A stretch of 64,000 nucleotides of DNA, taken from positions 310,001-374,000 of the forward strand of contig NZ_QOVF01000003.1 in NCBI RefSeq assembly GCF_008365385.1, in the 5' to 3' direction. This stretch comes from Halopseudomonas laoshanensis (GTDB taxonomy: Bacteria > Pseudomonadota > Gammaproteobacteria > Pseudomonadales > Pseudomonadaceae). Below are positions 1 to 10,305 of this stretch, in pieces (the stretch's first letter is position 1; the number at the start of each line of letters is the position of its first letter). The notes beneath the pieces were generated by a model. That model did no database searches. It saw only the letters and a program-made list of their open reading frames with translations, and was not told the DNA's origin. Position numbers and translations under genes: made by a program.

Positions 1-260
1 ATCCCGCCGAGCTGCATCAGGGCCAGGGCTTCGAGCACCTGTATTATCTGCTGGAAGCAGCGCTAGCCGGCCTGGGCGTTGCGATCGCGCCGCAGCAACT
101 GGTCGCTGACGACATCGCCGCTGGGCGCTTGTTGGCGCCTTGGGGCTTTGTCGGCACCTCCAATTGCCTGACACTCTGGACCAGTGCTCGCGCGTCGCAA
201 ACCCAATCAGCGCGCCTTGCTGAGTGGTTGCGGGTCAATCTCCAGACTGACGCTGGCTGA
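1..260 (+). CDS. LysR-family transcriptional regulator, C-terminal fragment
   Basis: An open frame (codons from base 3) enters from the left edge and ends at a TGA. The roughly 85 visible residues include a stretch near GFEHLYYLLEAALAGLGVAI and then the APQQLVADDIAAGRL region. This matches the end of the LysR effector-binding domain, where a 'G.GVA..P..L...D...GRL' pattern is typical. The DNA-binding half lies outside the window, so its targets cannot be judged. The next gene is on the opposite strand and converges on it. Confidence 0.8.
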   Translation, partial: PAELHQGQGFEHLYYLLEAALAGLGVAIAPQQLVADDIAAGRLLAPWGFVGTSNCLTLWTSARASQTQSARLAEWLRVNLQTDAG

Positions 261-268
261 GCTGGCAG

Positions 269-1231
<963 letters not shown>

Positions 1232-1341
1232 TCAATCTCGGGACGTTCAGGGCAATGTACTGAATTGCGGCGGCCCTGTCCTCAGTGGCGAATCAGGCTC
1301 ATGCTAGGATTAAGCCCAAAGAATGTTGCCGGAGAATCCGC

Positions 1342-3300
1342 ATGAGCCTGCCTGTCGTAATGCATAGCCCTGATCAGCATGCGCTGTCCCATAGCCGCAT
1401 GGCGCGCTACCGCGATTGGCTGCAGGCGCAAGGCGCCTCGCCCGGAACGGATTATCAAACGCTGCATGCCTGGTCGATAGCGGACATCGAGGCGTTTTGG
1501 CAGAGCATCTGGGACTATACCGGCGTGATCGCTGCCACGCCTGCGGGCAAGGTGCTGGAAAGTCATGCCTTGCCCGGTGCGCGCTGGTTCCCCGAAGCGC
1601 GCTTGAACTTCGCCGAGAATCTGTTGCGTTATGCGTTGCAAGGTGACGCACAAGCGCCAGCCTTGCATGCGCGCTCGGAGACGCGGCCCGATTTCACCCT
1701 CAGCCGTGCCGACCTTTTGAATCAGGTGGCGGCCCTGGCGGCCTGGTTAAGCGAGAGCGGCGTGGTACCCGGCGATCGTGTTGCCGCCGTGGTGGCGAAT
1801 ATCCCCGAGGCGATCGTCGGTATGTTGGCCTGTGCCAGCCTCGGCGCGGTCTGGTCCTCCGCTTCACCGGATTTCGGCACCAGCGGCATTCTTGACCGCT
1901 TCAGCCAGATCGAGCCTCGCGTGCTGATCTGCGTGAACGGTTATGGCTATGGCGGCAAGGTATTCGACCGTCGGCAACAGGCGTTGGAGTTGCGCTCCCA
2001 GCTGCCTTCGGTTGAGCAGTTGCTGATGATCGCCAATGTGCCGGATCTGGCGTTTCCAGAAGGGGTGATCGACTGGTCTGCGGTACAGCAACAGCACGCC
2101 GCTGCCGAACTGCAATTCGCCGCGCTGCCCTTCGATCATCCGCTGTATATACTCTACTCCTCGGGCACCACCGGAGTGCCCAAGTGCATCGTGCACGGCG
2201 CTGGCGGCACGCTGTTACAACACAGCAAGGAGCTGATGCTGCACGGTGATCTGGGGCCGGATGATGTGCTGTTCTACTTCACTACCTGTGGCTGGATGAT
2301 GTGGAACTGGCTGGCCTCGGGACTGGTTACCGGCGCCGAATTGGTGCTGTTCGATGGCAATCCCGGCCATCCTGATCTGGACGCGCTCTGGCAATTGGCC
2401 GAGGATTACCGCGTCACGCATTTCGGTACCAGCGCCAAGTTTCTCGGCGGTTGCCGGAACGCCCATCTGCAACCAGGCCAGCAATTTGATCTAAAGCCCA
2501 TGCGCGTGCTGTTCTCCACCGGATCGCCATTGCTGCCAGAGGATTACGACTGGGTCTATCAGGCGGTCAAGGCCGATCTGCTGCTGGCGTCAATTTCCGG
2601 CGGCACCGACATCGTCTCCTGTTTTGTCGGCGCTGCACCGCTGTTGCCGGTGCGCCGTGGGGTAATTCAATGCCGCATGCTCGGCATGGATGTGCAGGCC
2701 TTCGATGAACAGGGAGCAGCGCTCGTGGGTGAGCGCGGTGAGCTGGTCTGCCTGCAGCCGGCACCCTGCATGCCGCTGGGGTTCTGGAATGATGAAGACG
2801 GCAGCCGCTATCGCGCGGCTTACTTCGAGCGGTTTCCGGGGGTATGGGCGCATGGCGACTATATCGAGTTCGACGCCGAAGGTGGCTGCATCATCCATGG
2901 CCGCAGCGATGCAACCTTGAACCCTGGCGGCGTGCGTATCGGCACGGCGGAAATTTACCGCCAGGTGGAGACCCTGGATGAGATCGCCGACAGCCTGGTG
3001 GTCGGCCAGGATTGGGAAGGGGATGTGCGCGTGCTGCTGCTGGTGGTGATGAATCCACAACAACAGCTCGATGACGCGCTGCGCCAACGCATCCGCCAGC
3101 GCATCCGCGAGCATGCCAGCCCCCGGCATGTACCGGCACGGATCGTCCAGATTGAGCAGGTGCCCTACACGCGCAGCGGCAAAAAAGTTGAGCTGGCGGT
3201 GGCCAAGTTGCTGCGACGCGAGCCGGTCACCAACCGGGAAGCATTGGCCAATCCTGAAGCACTGGATCAGATCGCCGAGCATGCCGAGATCTGGCATTAA
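1342..3300 (+). CDS. Acetoacetyl-CoA synthetase
   Basis: A 652-residue adenylate-forming (ANL) enzyme that activates acetoacetate to acetoacetyl-CoA with ATP, in ketone-body and leucine use. The N-terminal acetyl-CoA-synthetase-type cap (YRDWL, ..W...FW) leads to the P-loop YSSGTTGVPKC near residue 271. The FYFTTCGWMMWNWLASGL segment is typical of acetoacetyl-CoA synthetases, and the catalytic lysine lies in TRSGKK near residue 612. The length matches the family. The start at 1342 is preceded by GGAG at 1331. No partner genes of leucine or hydroxybutyrate degradation lie beside it. Confidence 0.93.
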   Translation: MSLPVVMHSPDQHALSHSRMARYRDWLQAQGASPGTDYQTLHAWSIADIEAFWQSIWDYTGVIAATPAGKVLESHALPGARWFPEARLNFAENLLRYALQGDAQAPALHARSETRPDFTLSRADLLNQVAALAAWLSESGVVPGDRVAAVVANIPEAIVGMLACASLGAVWSSASPDFGTSGILDRFSQIEPRVLICVNGYGYGGKVFDRRQQALELRSQLPSVEQLLMIANVPDLAFPEGVIDWSAVQQQHAAAELQFAALPFDHPLYILYSSGTTGVPKCIVHGAGGTLLQHSKELMLHGDLGPDDVLFYFTTCGWMMWNWLASGLVTGAELVLFDGNPGHPDLDALWQLAEDYRVTHFGTSAKFLGGCRNAHLQPGQQFDLKPMRVLFSTGSPLLPEDYDWVYQAVKADLLLASISGGTDIVSCFVGAAPLLPVRRGVIQCRMLGMDVQAFDEQGAALVGERGELVCLQPAPCMPLGFWNDEDGSRYRAAYFERFPGVWAHGDYIEFDAEGGCIIHGRSDATLNPGGVRIGTAEIYRQVETLDEIADSLVVGQDWEGDVRVLLLVVMNPQQQLDDALRQRIRQRIREHASPRHVPARIVQIEQVPYTRSGKKVELAVAKLLRREPVTNREALANPEALDQIAEHAEIWH

Positions 3301-3347
3301 TCCGTGACCTCTTGCCGCAGGCCCAAGCCGCTGGAGCCGGGCTGTTG

Positions 3348-3368
3348 GATTGATAATGGTTGTGATTT
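3348..3368. promoter_or_regulatory. Candidate Fur box before siderophore importer
   Basis: The bases TGATAATGGTTGTGATTT resemble the Fur consensus GATAATGATAATCATTATC. On the reverse strand it contains AACCATTATCAATC, nearly the same as the sequence before fhuF in this window (AACCATTATCATTC). It lies about 50 bases before the ATPase gene start. Confidence 0.55.
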
Positions 3369-3418
3369 AGTTTACATTCCGCACTCATCCCACTCCTCTC
3401 CTGCTGTCCGGAGCCTGC

Positions 3419-4189
3419 ATGTTTCAACTGGAAGGCGTGACCTTCTCCGTGCCCCAGCGCACCCTGCTCCAGCCGCTTGATCTGACTCTGGATGAAGGCT
3501 GCATGACCGGGCTGATCGGTCACAACGGCTCGGGCAAATCGACTCTGATCAAATTGCTCGCCCGCCAACAGCCACCCACCGCTGGCCGCTTGATGCTTGA
3601 TGGCCGGCCAATGGCCGCCTGGGCCGACCGTGATTTTGCCCGCCAGGTGGCTTACCTGCCGCAGCAGTTGCCGGCCGCGGAAAACCTCAGCGTGCGCGAA
3701 CTGGTTGGCTTCGGGCGTTACCCCTGGCACGGGCTGCTTGGGCGCTTCGGCAAGACCGATCGCCAGCAGGTTGAACGGGCGATGCACCTGACCGACGTCG
3801 GCGGTTTTGCCGGGCGGATGGTCGACAGTCTCTCCGGTGGCGAGCGCCAGCGGGTCTGGTTGGCCATGTTGCTGGCCCAGGAAACCCGCTATCTGTTGCT
3901 CGACGAACCGACCTCGGCACTGGATATTGCTCATCAGGTAGAAGTTCTGGCCCTGGTGCGTGATCTGAGCGAGGAACTGGGGCTGGGCGTCATCGTGGTA
4001 CTGCACGATATCAATATGGCCGCGCGTTACTGCGATCACCTGATTGCCCTGCACTCCGGCCGCCTGCTGATGCAGGGTAGCCCGACCGAGCTGATGACCG
4101 ATCTGCACCTGGAGAGTATCTATGGTGTACCCATGACGGTCATGGCGCATCCCCATCAACCCGTACCCTTTGCGGTGGTCCAGGCCTGA
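3419..4189 (+). CDS. Iron-siderophore ABC transporter, ATP-binding protein (FhuC-like)
   Basis: A 256-residue ATPase that powers siderophore uptake across the inner membrane. Walker A GHNGSGKST is at 34-42, the signature LSGGE at 138-142, Walker B YLLLDE at 158-163 and the switch histidine at 196 (VLHD). The FGRYPWHG segment around 98-105 is typical of the FhuC/FepC branch. It is first in an operon with a binding protein 24 bases downstream and a fused permease. A Fur-like box lies upstream, so iron repression is expected. Naming it fhuC rather than another hydroxamate or citrate importer would go beyond the sequence. Confidence 0.9.
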   Translation: MFQLEGVTFSVPQRTLLQPLDLTLDEGCMTGLIGHNGSGKSTLIKLLARQQPPTAGRLMLDGRPMAAWADRDFARQVAYLPQQLPAAENLSVRELVGFGRYPWHGLLGRFGKTDRQQVERAMHLTDVGGFAGRMVDSLSGGERQRVWLAMLLAQETRYLLLDEPTSALDIAHQVEVLALVRDLSEELGLGVIVVLHDINMAARYCDHLIALHSGRLLMQGSPTELMTDLHLESIYGVPMTVMAHPHQPVPFAVVQA

Positions 4190-4213
4190 AGCCGCCGGTA
4201 TGGATATGCTGAA

Positions 4214-5122
4214 ATGACCCCTCTGCGTAGCTTGCTGCTGGCTTTCTGTCTGACGTTAGCAGCGTCGGGACTGATGGCCGCGCCCGCCTCCGGAACGCTG
4301 GCCGCCGGAGCGCCGGCCGCCGAATCTTCGGCCGCCGAGCGCATTGCGGTGATTGACTGGGGTCTGGCCGAAACCCTGCTGGGCATCGGTGTCACCCCGC
4401 TGGCAGTGGCGGATCTGGATAACTACCGGCGCTGGGTCAGCGAACCCGTGATGCCTGATGCGGTGCATGACCTGGGCCTGCGCACCGAACCTAACCTGGA
4501 ATTGCTCGCGCAGCTCGACCCGGCGCTGATTCTGATCACCCCGCAGTTCGAAGGCCTGCGCGGCAAGCTGGAGCAGATCGCCCCGGTAAAAAGCCTGTCG
4601 ATCTATCGCCCCGAGTCGGATCCCTATGACAACGCGGTGAACGTCACCCGCGAACTGGCCGCGCTGACCGGTCACCAGGCCGAGGCCGAAGCGCTGATTG
4701 CCGAGCTGGACGCGCAGCAGGCCACATTGCGTCAGCGCCTGGAAGACCAGCCGCAGCCGCCGTTGCTGCTGGTCAGTTTTATCGATGATCGACATGTCCG
4801 GGTATCCGGCGGCAGCAGCCTTTTTTCCGCGGTTCTCAAGCGCCTAGGGCTGACCAACGCCTGGGCCGGTACCGACAACTATTGGGGCTATGCCCAGGTC
4901 GGCATCGAACAGCTAGCCACCCAGCCTGACGCGACCCTGATCAAATTACTGCCGATGCCGCTGGATGCAGAGCGCGCGCTGCAGCGTTCCGTACTCTGGC
5001 AGGCGATGCCTTTCGTACGTGCTGGCCGGGTTCATGCGTTTGCGCCGACCTGGCAGTACGGCGGTTTGCTGTCAGCCCAGCGTTTTGCCCGTTTGCTGGA
5101 AGAGGCGCTGCTTGATGAGTGA
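4214..5122 (+). CDS. Siderophore-binding periplasmic protein (FhuD-like)
   Basis: A 302-residue protein with a signal peptide: charged start, then a leucine/alanine core to about residue 23, and an Ala-rich linker to about 45. The mature part has the helical-backbone binding-protein pattern: AVIDWGLAETLLGIGVTPLAVAD, then DLGLRTEPNLELLAQLDPALIL. This is the type III/FhuD-BtuF fold that delivers ferric siderophores to FecCD permeases. I see no clear lipobox. The stop overlaps the permease start by eight bases, implying translational coupling. Confidence 0.88.
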   Translation: MTPLRSLLLAFCLTLAASGLMAAPASGTLAAGAPAAESSAAERIAVIDWGLAETLLGIGVTPLAVADLDNYRRWVSEPVMPDAVHDLGLRTEPNLELLAQLDPALILITPQFEGLRGKLEQIAPVKSLSIYRPESDPYDNAVNVTRELAALTGHQAEAEALIAELDAQQATLRQRLEDQPQPPLLLVSFIDDRHVRVSGGSSLFSAVLKRLGLTNAWAGTDNYWGYAQVGIEQLATQPDATLIKLLPMPLDAERALQRSVLWQAMPFVRAGRVHAFAPTWQYGGLLSAQRFARLLEEALLDE

Positions 5123-7094
5123 AGCCGTGGTGGGGCGCTTTTCAGTCAGCAGAGGCGTGTTGGCATTGCTGGCGCTAGGCTTGCTGCTGGCGTTACTGGA
5201 TCTGCGCCAGGAGCTGGCGCCAGCGCAGTGGTGGCAGGCGCTCTGGATGCCGGATCGGGATAATCTGGACCAGTTGCTGATGCACTACAGCTGGTTGCCT
5301 CGGCTGTTCGTCGCCCTGCTCTGCGGCGCGGCCCTGGGTCTGGCCGGCTTGCTGATGCAGCAAGTGCTGCGCAACCCGCTGGCCTCGCCAACCACGCTGG
5401 GCGTGGCCAACGGCGCCCAGTTGGCGTTGGCGCTGGCTACCTTGTATGCACCCGGACTGTTGGTGATCAGAGAGTGGGTCGCACTGGTCGGTGGCGGGCT
5501 GAGCATGTTGCTGGTTTATGCCCTGGCAAAGCGCCGGGGCATGTCGCCGCTGAGTCTGATCCTGGCCGGCATGGTGCTGAGCCTGTATCTCGGCGCGCTG
5601 AATGTGATGCTGATGATGCTGCAGCCACAGGGGCTGACCTCGCTGTTTATCTGGAGCGCCGGGTCGCTGAGTCAGAACAGCTGGGACAGCGTGCTGTTTC
5701 TGCTCCCGCGCTTGCTGTTGGTCGCTGTGCTGGTGGTCTGGTTGATACGCCCTTTAAGCCTGTTGGAGCTGGAAGAAACCGGCGCGCGCAGCCTGGGTGT
5801 GTCGCTCGATCTTGTGCGCCTGGGTGGGCTGGCGCTGGCGGTTTTCCTCACCGCCTGTGTGGTCAGCGTCGTCGGTCTGATCGGCTTTATCGGTCTGGCG
5901 GCGCCAGCTATCTGCCGGCTGATGGGCGCCAGAACGCTGCGCCAGCGCTTGATCTGGACGCCTTTGCTGGGCGCCGCGCTACTTTGGCTAGCGGACCTGG
6001 GAATTCAGCAACTCAGTGGCCAGCTGGATGACATGCTGCCCACCGGCGCCGTTACCGCGCTGCTCGGCGCGCCGCTGCTGCTGTGGCTGCTGCCGCGCAT
6101 GCGCCTGGGCGGCGGTCGCCCGCAGTTGAACTCGGCGATGGTGCTGTCGGCCCCGGCCCGCCCGCTCAAGCTGCTGTGGATCGGCGGCCTGTTGCTTGCG
6201 CTGATCGCGCTGGCGCTGTGGTTCGGCCGTGGCGCCGAGGGCTGGCAGTGGATACTGGATCCGCAGGTGGTGCAATGGCGCACACCGCGGGTACTGGCGG
6301 CGGCGGGCGCAGGCCTGATGCTGGCGCTGGCCGGCACGCTGCTGCAACGCCTGACCGGTAACCCCTTGGCCAGCCCGGAGATCATGGGTATCAGCGCTGG
6401 CGCAGCCATGGCCCTGATGGCTATGGTCTTTCTCTGGCCGGGCGCACCGCTGGCGGCGCGACTGGTGCTCGGCTGCCTGGGTGCGCTGGTGACCTTGCTG
6501 ATCATAATGGGTTTTGCCCGGCGCCAGAGTTTCTCGCCGGAACGGCTGCTGCTGGTGGGTATTGCCATCAGCTCACTGTTCGATGCGGTGCAGATGCTGG
6601 TGCTGTCGATGAACGATCCGCGTGGGCAGAGCCTGCTCGGCTGGCTGGCCGGTTCGACCTACCATGTGCAGCTGCCAACCAGCATCATGGCGTTGGTTAT
6701 TGCTGCTGTGTTGTTGCTGTTTTGCCTGCCGCTGGGCCGCTGGCTGACCTTGCTGCCGCTGGGTGAAGACACGCCGCGCAGCCTGGGCGTGCCGCTGGCA
6801 CGGGCACGCCTGAGCATCATGCTGCTGGCGGCGCTGCTGACCGCGGCGGCCACGTTGCTGGTGGGCCCGCTGAGCTTTATCGGGCTGATGGCGCCCCACC
6901 TGGCGCGGCTGCTCGGTTTCAATCAGGCGCGCACGCAGCTACTGGCGGCCGGTCTGCTCGGTGCTGGCGTCATGGTGGCTGCGGATTGGCTGGGTCGCAA
7001 TCTGCTGTTCCCCACGCAGTTGCCGGCGGGTCTGCTGGCGGCGCTGATCGGCGGCGCCTATCTGATCTGGGGCCTGAGCCGGCGCCCGCGCTGA
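5115..7094 (+). CDS. Siderophore ABC transporter, fused double permease (FhuB-like)
   Basis: A 659-residue inner-membrane protein with two tandem FecCD domains. Each half carries the repeated family signatures: 'RLFVALLCGAALGLAGLLMQ..RNPLASPTTLG' in the first and 'RVLAAAGAGLMLALAGTLLQRLTGNPLASPEIMG' in the second. GLIGFIGLAAP and GPLSFIGLMAPHLAR follow in their respective halves, near the ATPase-contact helix. The fusion is the FhuB arrangement rather than separate FecC/FecD subunits. The ATG at 5115 inside the end of the binding-protein gene is the natural start. Confidence 0.92.
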   Translation: MSEAVVGRFSVSRGVLALLALGLLLALLDLRQELAPAQWWQALWMPDRDNLDQLLMHYSWLPRLFVALLCGAALGLAGLLMQQVLRNPLASPTTLGVANGAQLALALATLYAPGLLVIREWVALVGGGLSMLLVYALAKRRGMSPLSLILAGMVLSLYLGALNVMLMMLQPQGLTSLFIWSAGSLSQNSWDSVLFLLPRLLLVAVLVVWLIRPLSLLELEETGARSLGVSLDLVRLGGLALAVFLTACVVSVVGLIGFIGLAAPAICRLMGARTLRQRLIWTPLLGAALLWLADLGIQQLSGQLDDMLPTGAVTALLGAPLLLWLLPRMRLGGGRPQLNSAMVLSAPARPLKLLWIGGLLLALIALALWFGRGAEGWQWILDPQVVQWRTPRVLAAAGAGLMLALAGTLLQRLTGNPLASPEIMGISAGAAMALMAMVFLWPGAPLAARLVLGCLGALVTLLIIMGFARRQSFSPERLLLVGIAISSLFDAVQMLVLSMNDPRGQSLLGWLAGSTYHVQLPTSIMALVIAAVLLLFCLPLGRWLTLLPLGEDTPRSLGVPLARARLSIMLLAALLTAAATLLVGPLSFIGLMAPHLARLLGFNQARTQLLAAGLLGAGVMVAADWLGRNLLFPTQLPAGLLAALIGGAYLIWGLSRRPR

Positions 7095-7179
7095 AACAGG
7101 CTGCCACTTATGTCGACTTCCCTGGCCCCGTTCATGGGTCCACAATGGGCGGCATATCAATCCGCCTGGGAGCCAGAAT

Positions 7180-8190
7180 ATGAAAGCTGTTGGATATCAA
7201 CAAGCCGGTGATCTTGATCGCGAAGACGCGCTAGTGGACATCGAATTGCCCCGCCCCGAACCGGGTCCGCGTGATCTGCTGGTCAAGGTCGCTGCCGTCT
7301 CGGTCAATCCGGTAGACGCGAAGATCCGCCGCAACCGCGCGCCACTGACCGGTGCCTATGATGTGCTGGGTTGGGATGCGGTCGGTACCGTTGAGGCTAC
7401 CGGCGCTGAGGTCAGCGCGTTCAAGGCAGGTGACCGGGTTTACTATGCCGGGGCGGTTAATCGGCCCGGCTGCAATGCCGAATACCATCTGGTCGACGAG
7501 CGCATTGTCGGCCGTGCGCCCGCCAGCCTGAGTGATGCGCAGGCGGCTGCTCTGCCGCTGACCGCCATCACCGCCTGGGAGCTGCTGTTTGATCGCCTGG
7601 GCGTCACCGAAGGCGGCGGCGCCGGCCAGACTCTATTGGTGATCGGCGCTGCCGGTGGGGTGGGTTCAATCCTGGTGCAGCTGGCGCGTCAGTTAACCGA
7701 ACTGACAGTGGTGGCGACGGCCTCGCGGCCAGAAAGTGTGCAGTGGATCAGTGACTTGGGCGCGCAGCATGTGATTGACCACAATCAGCCCATGCTGGCG
7801 CAGTTGCAGGCCATAGGCATAGAGCAGGTTGAACTGGTTGCCTCGCTGACCCACACCGCCGAGCATTATGAGCAATATATCGAATGTCTGGCGCCGCAGG
7901 GCAAGCTGGGCCTGATCGATGATTTCGACAGCCTGGACGTTCTCAAGCTCAAACCCAAGTGCCTTTCGCTGCACTGGGAGTTCATGTTTGCCCGCAGCCT
8001 GCATCAGACCCCGGACATGATCGAACAGAGCCGACTGCTGAACCGGGTTGCAGAACTGGTAGACAAGGGCACCTTGAAAACCACCCTGGGTGAGCACTTC
8101 GGCACTATCAATGCGGCCAATCTGCTCAAGGCGCACCGATTGCTGGAAAGCCACAAGGCCCGGGGCAAGCTGGTACTCGAAGGTTTTTAA
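7180..8190 (+). CDS. Zinc-independent quinone-oxidoreductase-like dehydrogenase (MDR superfamily)
   Basis: A 336-residue medium-chain reductase. It has a GroES-like N-terminal domain (SVNPVDAKIR near 41-50, GWDAVG near 64-69) and a Rossmann fold with GAAGGVGS at 156-163. I see none of the structural-zinc cysteines of alcohol dehydrogenases, so it belongs with the NADPH quinone oxidoreductase/enoyl reductase branch often labelled zinc-binding alcohol dehydrogenase. GGGAG lies just before the start. It stands alone, and its substrate cannot be deduced. Confidence 0.87.
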   Translation: MKAVGYQQAGDLDREDALVDIELPRPEPGPRDLLVKVAAVSVNPVDAKIRRNRAPLTGAYDVLGWDAVGTVEATGAEVSAFKAGDRVYYAGAVNRPGCNAEYHLVDERIVGRAPASLSDAQAAALPLTAITAWELLFDRLGVTEGGGAGQTLLVIGAAGGVGSILVQLARQLTELTVVATASRPESVQWISDLGAQHVIDHNQPMLAQLQAIGIEQVELVASLTHTAEHYEQYIECLAPQGKLGLIDDFDSLDVLKLKPKCLSLHWEFMFARSLHQTPDMIEQSRLLNRVAELVDKGTLKTTLGEHFGTINAANLLKAHRLLESHKARGKLVLEGF

Positions 8191-8196
8191 CCTGTT

Positions 8197-8221
8197 GCGG
8201 CAGGCGCCTCGCGCTTGCCGC
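8197..8221 (+). terminator. Terminator-like hairpin after the dehydrogenase gene
   Basis: GCGGCAGGCG and CGCTTGCCGC form a ten-pair stem with one mismatch around a five-base loop, starting seven bases after the stop codon. Only a short T-rich tail (TTCTGTTA) follows. Confidence 0.5.
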
Positions 8222-8289
8222 TTCTGTTATCCGCTGCTAGGGTTAGCTCATCCCTCGGGATGCTCCCTCTTTTCTCTGGAACATGAATC

Positions 8290-8472
8290 ATGAGCTTTGC
8301 ACCGCACTCAGTCGCCTCTGTCATCGCCCTTTCGGGCGCAGCCGCTCGTGGGCTGACATCGGTGCCGGTGCAGAGCTTTGACGTCGCCTGTTGCATGGCG
8401 GCGCCTCCTGTCGCAGCGCCACCGCCGTTGATCGGTGCTGCAGATCTTTCGCCGCCACGGCGCGTGATCTGA
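8290..8472 (+). CDS. Possible leader peptide / small ORF upstream of DMT transporter
   Basis: A 60-codon frame inside the 401-base gap before the transporter. The product is Ala/Pro-rich with an unusual CCMAAPPVAAPPP stretch around residues 34-46. The ribosome site is weak (CTGGA, about ten bases before the ATG). Two stable hairpins fall within it: CGCCC-TTTC-GGGCG at 8325-8338, and an imperfect stem ending exactly on its stop codon, followed by a T-run. I do not recognise the peptide. It could be an attenuation-type leader peptide, or the RNA itself may be the functional element. Confidence 0.3.
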   Translation: MSFAPHSVASVIALSGAAARGLTSVPVQSFDVACCMAAPPVAAPPPLIGAADLSPPRRVI

Positions 8473-8492
8473 AAACACACTCCCTCTTTTTT
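8441..8492 (+). promoter_or_regulatory. Attenuator-like hairpin and T-run in DMT transporter leader
   Basis: CAGATC (8441) pairs with GATCTG (8466-8471) and CGCCG (8450) with CGGCG (8458-8462) around a CCA loop. Six Ts follow at 8487-8492. The T-run is 15 bases after the stem, so it is not a textbook intrinsic terminator. Its overlap with the end of the small ORF suggests translation-dependent folding. Confidence 0.4.
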
Positions 8493-8591
8493 GCGTTTCC
8501 CCTGAAGGCTGGCTGACTTGCTGGCCAGGTAGTCGCCGGTGAATGGGCGGCTGTCGGCATGGGAAGCGCGGTGTTTTGACAGGTGATAAGC

Positions 8592-9473
8592 ATGCTATTG
8601 AACAAATCGACCTGGGTCGCTCTCGGCCCTACCGCACTCTTCGTAATGCTGTGGAGCAGTGGTGCGATCTTCTCTTCCTGGGGGCTGCAGCATGCCTCCG
8701 CCTTTGCTTTTCTATTTCTGCGTTTCGTTATGGCCTGCGTGGTACTGGGCTTGTTGGCAAGTTACCGGCGACGCTGGTTGCCCGCCTTGGGTTCGCGGCG
8801 GCGGGTAGTGATGGTTGGTATTCTGCTGACGGGCGGGTACACCATCTTCTACCTGCTGTCGCTGGACCAGGGCATTACCCCGGGCGTACTGGCGACGGTG
8901 TTGGGCGTGCAACCGATCCTGACGTTGCTGCTGGTAGAGCGCCGAGTGTCCTGGATGCGTATTGCTGGATTGCTGCTGGCGCTGGGTGGGTTAACGCTGG
9001 TAGTGCTGGAAAGCCTGCTGGCCGCGCGCTTCTCGCTACTGGGCATCAGCCTGACTCTGGCCGCGCTGGCGTGTATCACGTTCGGCTCGATATTCCAGAA
9101 AGGCCTGCAGCAGGCACCGATGGATGTGCTGCCGCTGCAATACCTGATCGGCCTGTTGATGTGCCTGCTGTTTGTACCCTTTCAGCCATTCGAGTATGAG
9201 CTGACGGTGGGCTTTATCGTGCCGCTGATCTATATGGGCGTGGTGATTTCGGTGCTGGCGACGCTGTTGCTCTACCGGCTGATTCAAGCGGGCAATCTGG
9301 TCAATGTCACCAGTCTGTTCTACCTGGTACCGGGTGTGACCGCAGGGCTGGATTATCTGTTTCTGGGTAACCGCATGGCGCCGCTGAGTTTGCTAGGCAT
9401 GCTGGCGATTCTGGCTGGTTTGGCGTTGGTGTTCCGGACGCCCGCTGCCAGCGGGCGTCCGGTGGCCGATTAG
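8592..9473 (+). CDS. DMT-superfamily (EamA) transporter
   Basis: A 293-residue integral membrane protein with about ten hydrophobic helices and two EamA repeats. The N-terminal [32 protein letters not shown] pattern is typical of drug/metabolite exporters, and the second repeat follows [21 protein letters not shown]. The ATG at 8592 has AGGTG close upstream. The substrate is unknown; amino acid or metabolite export is common in the family. The long structured leader suggests post-transcriptional control. Its end overlaps the stop of the convergent aldo/keto reductase gene by four bases. Confidence 0.87.
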   Translation: MLLNKSTWVALGPTALFVMLWSSGAIFSSWGLQHASAFAFLFLRFVMACVVLGLLASYRRRWLPALGSRRRVVMVGILLTGGYTIFYLLSLDQGITPGVLATVLGVQPILTLLLVERRVSWMRIAGLLLALGGLTLVVLESLLAARFSLLGISLTLAALACITFGSIFQKGLQQAPMDVLPLQYLIGLLMCLLFVPFQPFEYELTVGFIVPLIYMGVVISVLATLLLYRLIQAGNLVNVTSLFYLVPGVTAGLDYLFLGNRMAPLSLLGMLAILAGLALVFRTPAASGRPVAD

Positions 9474-10270
9474 TCCCAGGCCGGCGCGAAGTCCGGATTG
9501 GCGATACGCTCGCCGCGTTCCAGCGCGGCGATGGCCGCCACGTCTTCCTGGCTGAGCTGAATCTTCGCTGCGTCCAGGTTGGTCTGTTGATTGGCGCGCT
9601 TGGTCGAGGATGGAATCACCACGTAACCGGATTGCAGTAACCAGGCCAGGGCCACTTGCGCTGGGGTCACCTGGTGCGCGGTGGCAATCGCCTGCAGCAC
9701 TGGATCCTGCATTACCTTGCCTACTGCCAGCGGCATATAGGCAGTCAGTTGAATGCCCTGCTCACGGGCGAATCCGGCCAGCTTGCGGTAATGCAGGAAG
9801 GGGTGGATTTCGACTTGGTTGGTGGCGATATTCTCGGCGCCAACCAGATCAATCGCCTGGGTCAGATGCTCGATGGTGAAGTTGGATACGCCAATGGCGC
9901 GGGTCAGGCCCTGTTCGCGCGCTTCCAGCAGCATTGGCAGATACTCTTCCATCGGCACCTTGTCCTCCGGCGATGGCCAGTGAATCAAGGTTAGATCGAC
10001 CTGCTTCAAACCCAGTTTTTGCAGGCTTTCCTGCAAGCTCGGAATCAGCTTCTCCGGCTTGAGGTTGGCAATCCAGATCTTGGTGGTGATAAACAGCTCA
10101 TCGCGCGGGATACCGCTGGCGGCGATGGCTTCGCCGACTTCCTTTTCATTGTCATAGATCTGCGCGGTATCGATGTGCCGGTAACCCAGCTCCAAGGCAA
10201 TGGTGACCGCATCGATCACTTCCTGTCCCTTGAGGCGAAAAGTACCAAAACCCAATGGTGGAATCGTCAT
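9470..10270 (-). CDS. Aldo/keto reductase (DkgB-like)
   Basis: A 266-residue NADPH-dependent aldo/keto reductase of the 2,5-diketo-gluconate/methylglyoxal reductase group. The catalytic tetrad is visible: D34, Y39 (AQIYDNE), K64 (TTKIW) and H97 (LIHWP). The cofactor-binding tail [17 protein letters not shown] is present. It follows an MFS exporter on the same strand with a 35-base gap, and the two probably share a transcript. The real substrate is likely a reactive carbonyl, but that is family knowledge, not shown here. Confidence 0.9.
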   Translation of the reverse strand: MTIPPLGFGTFRLKGQEVIDAVTIALELGYRHIDTAQIYDNEKEVGEAIAASGIPRDELFITTKIWIANLKPEKLIPSLQESLQKLGLKQVDLTLIHWPSPEDKVPMEEYLPMLLEAREQGLTRAIGVSNFTIEHLTQAIDLVGAENIATNQVEIHPFLHYRKLAGFAREQGIQLTAYMPLAVGKVMQDPVLQAIATAHQVTPAQVALAWLLQSGYVVIPSSTKRANQQTNLDAAKIQLSQEDVAAIAALERGERIANPDFAPAWD

Positions 10271-10305
10271 TCTGTGTCTCCGAAATAATGGTCAGTAGTA
10301 ACGTA

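Noticed and set aside
7095-7179. Possible riboswitch between the siderophore permease and the dehydrogenase
   Set aside because: Only 85 bases, with no convincing conserved stem or class motif.
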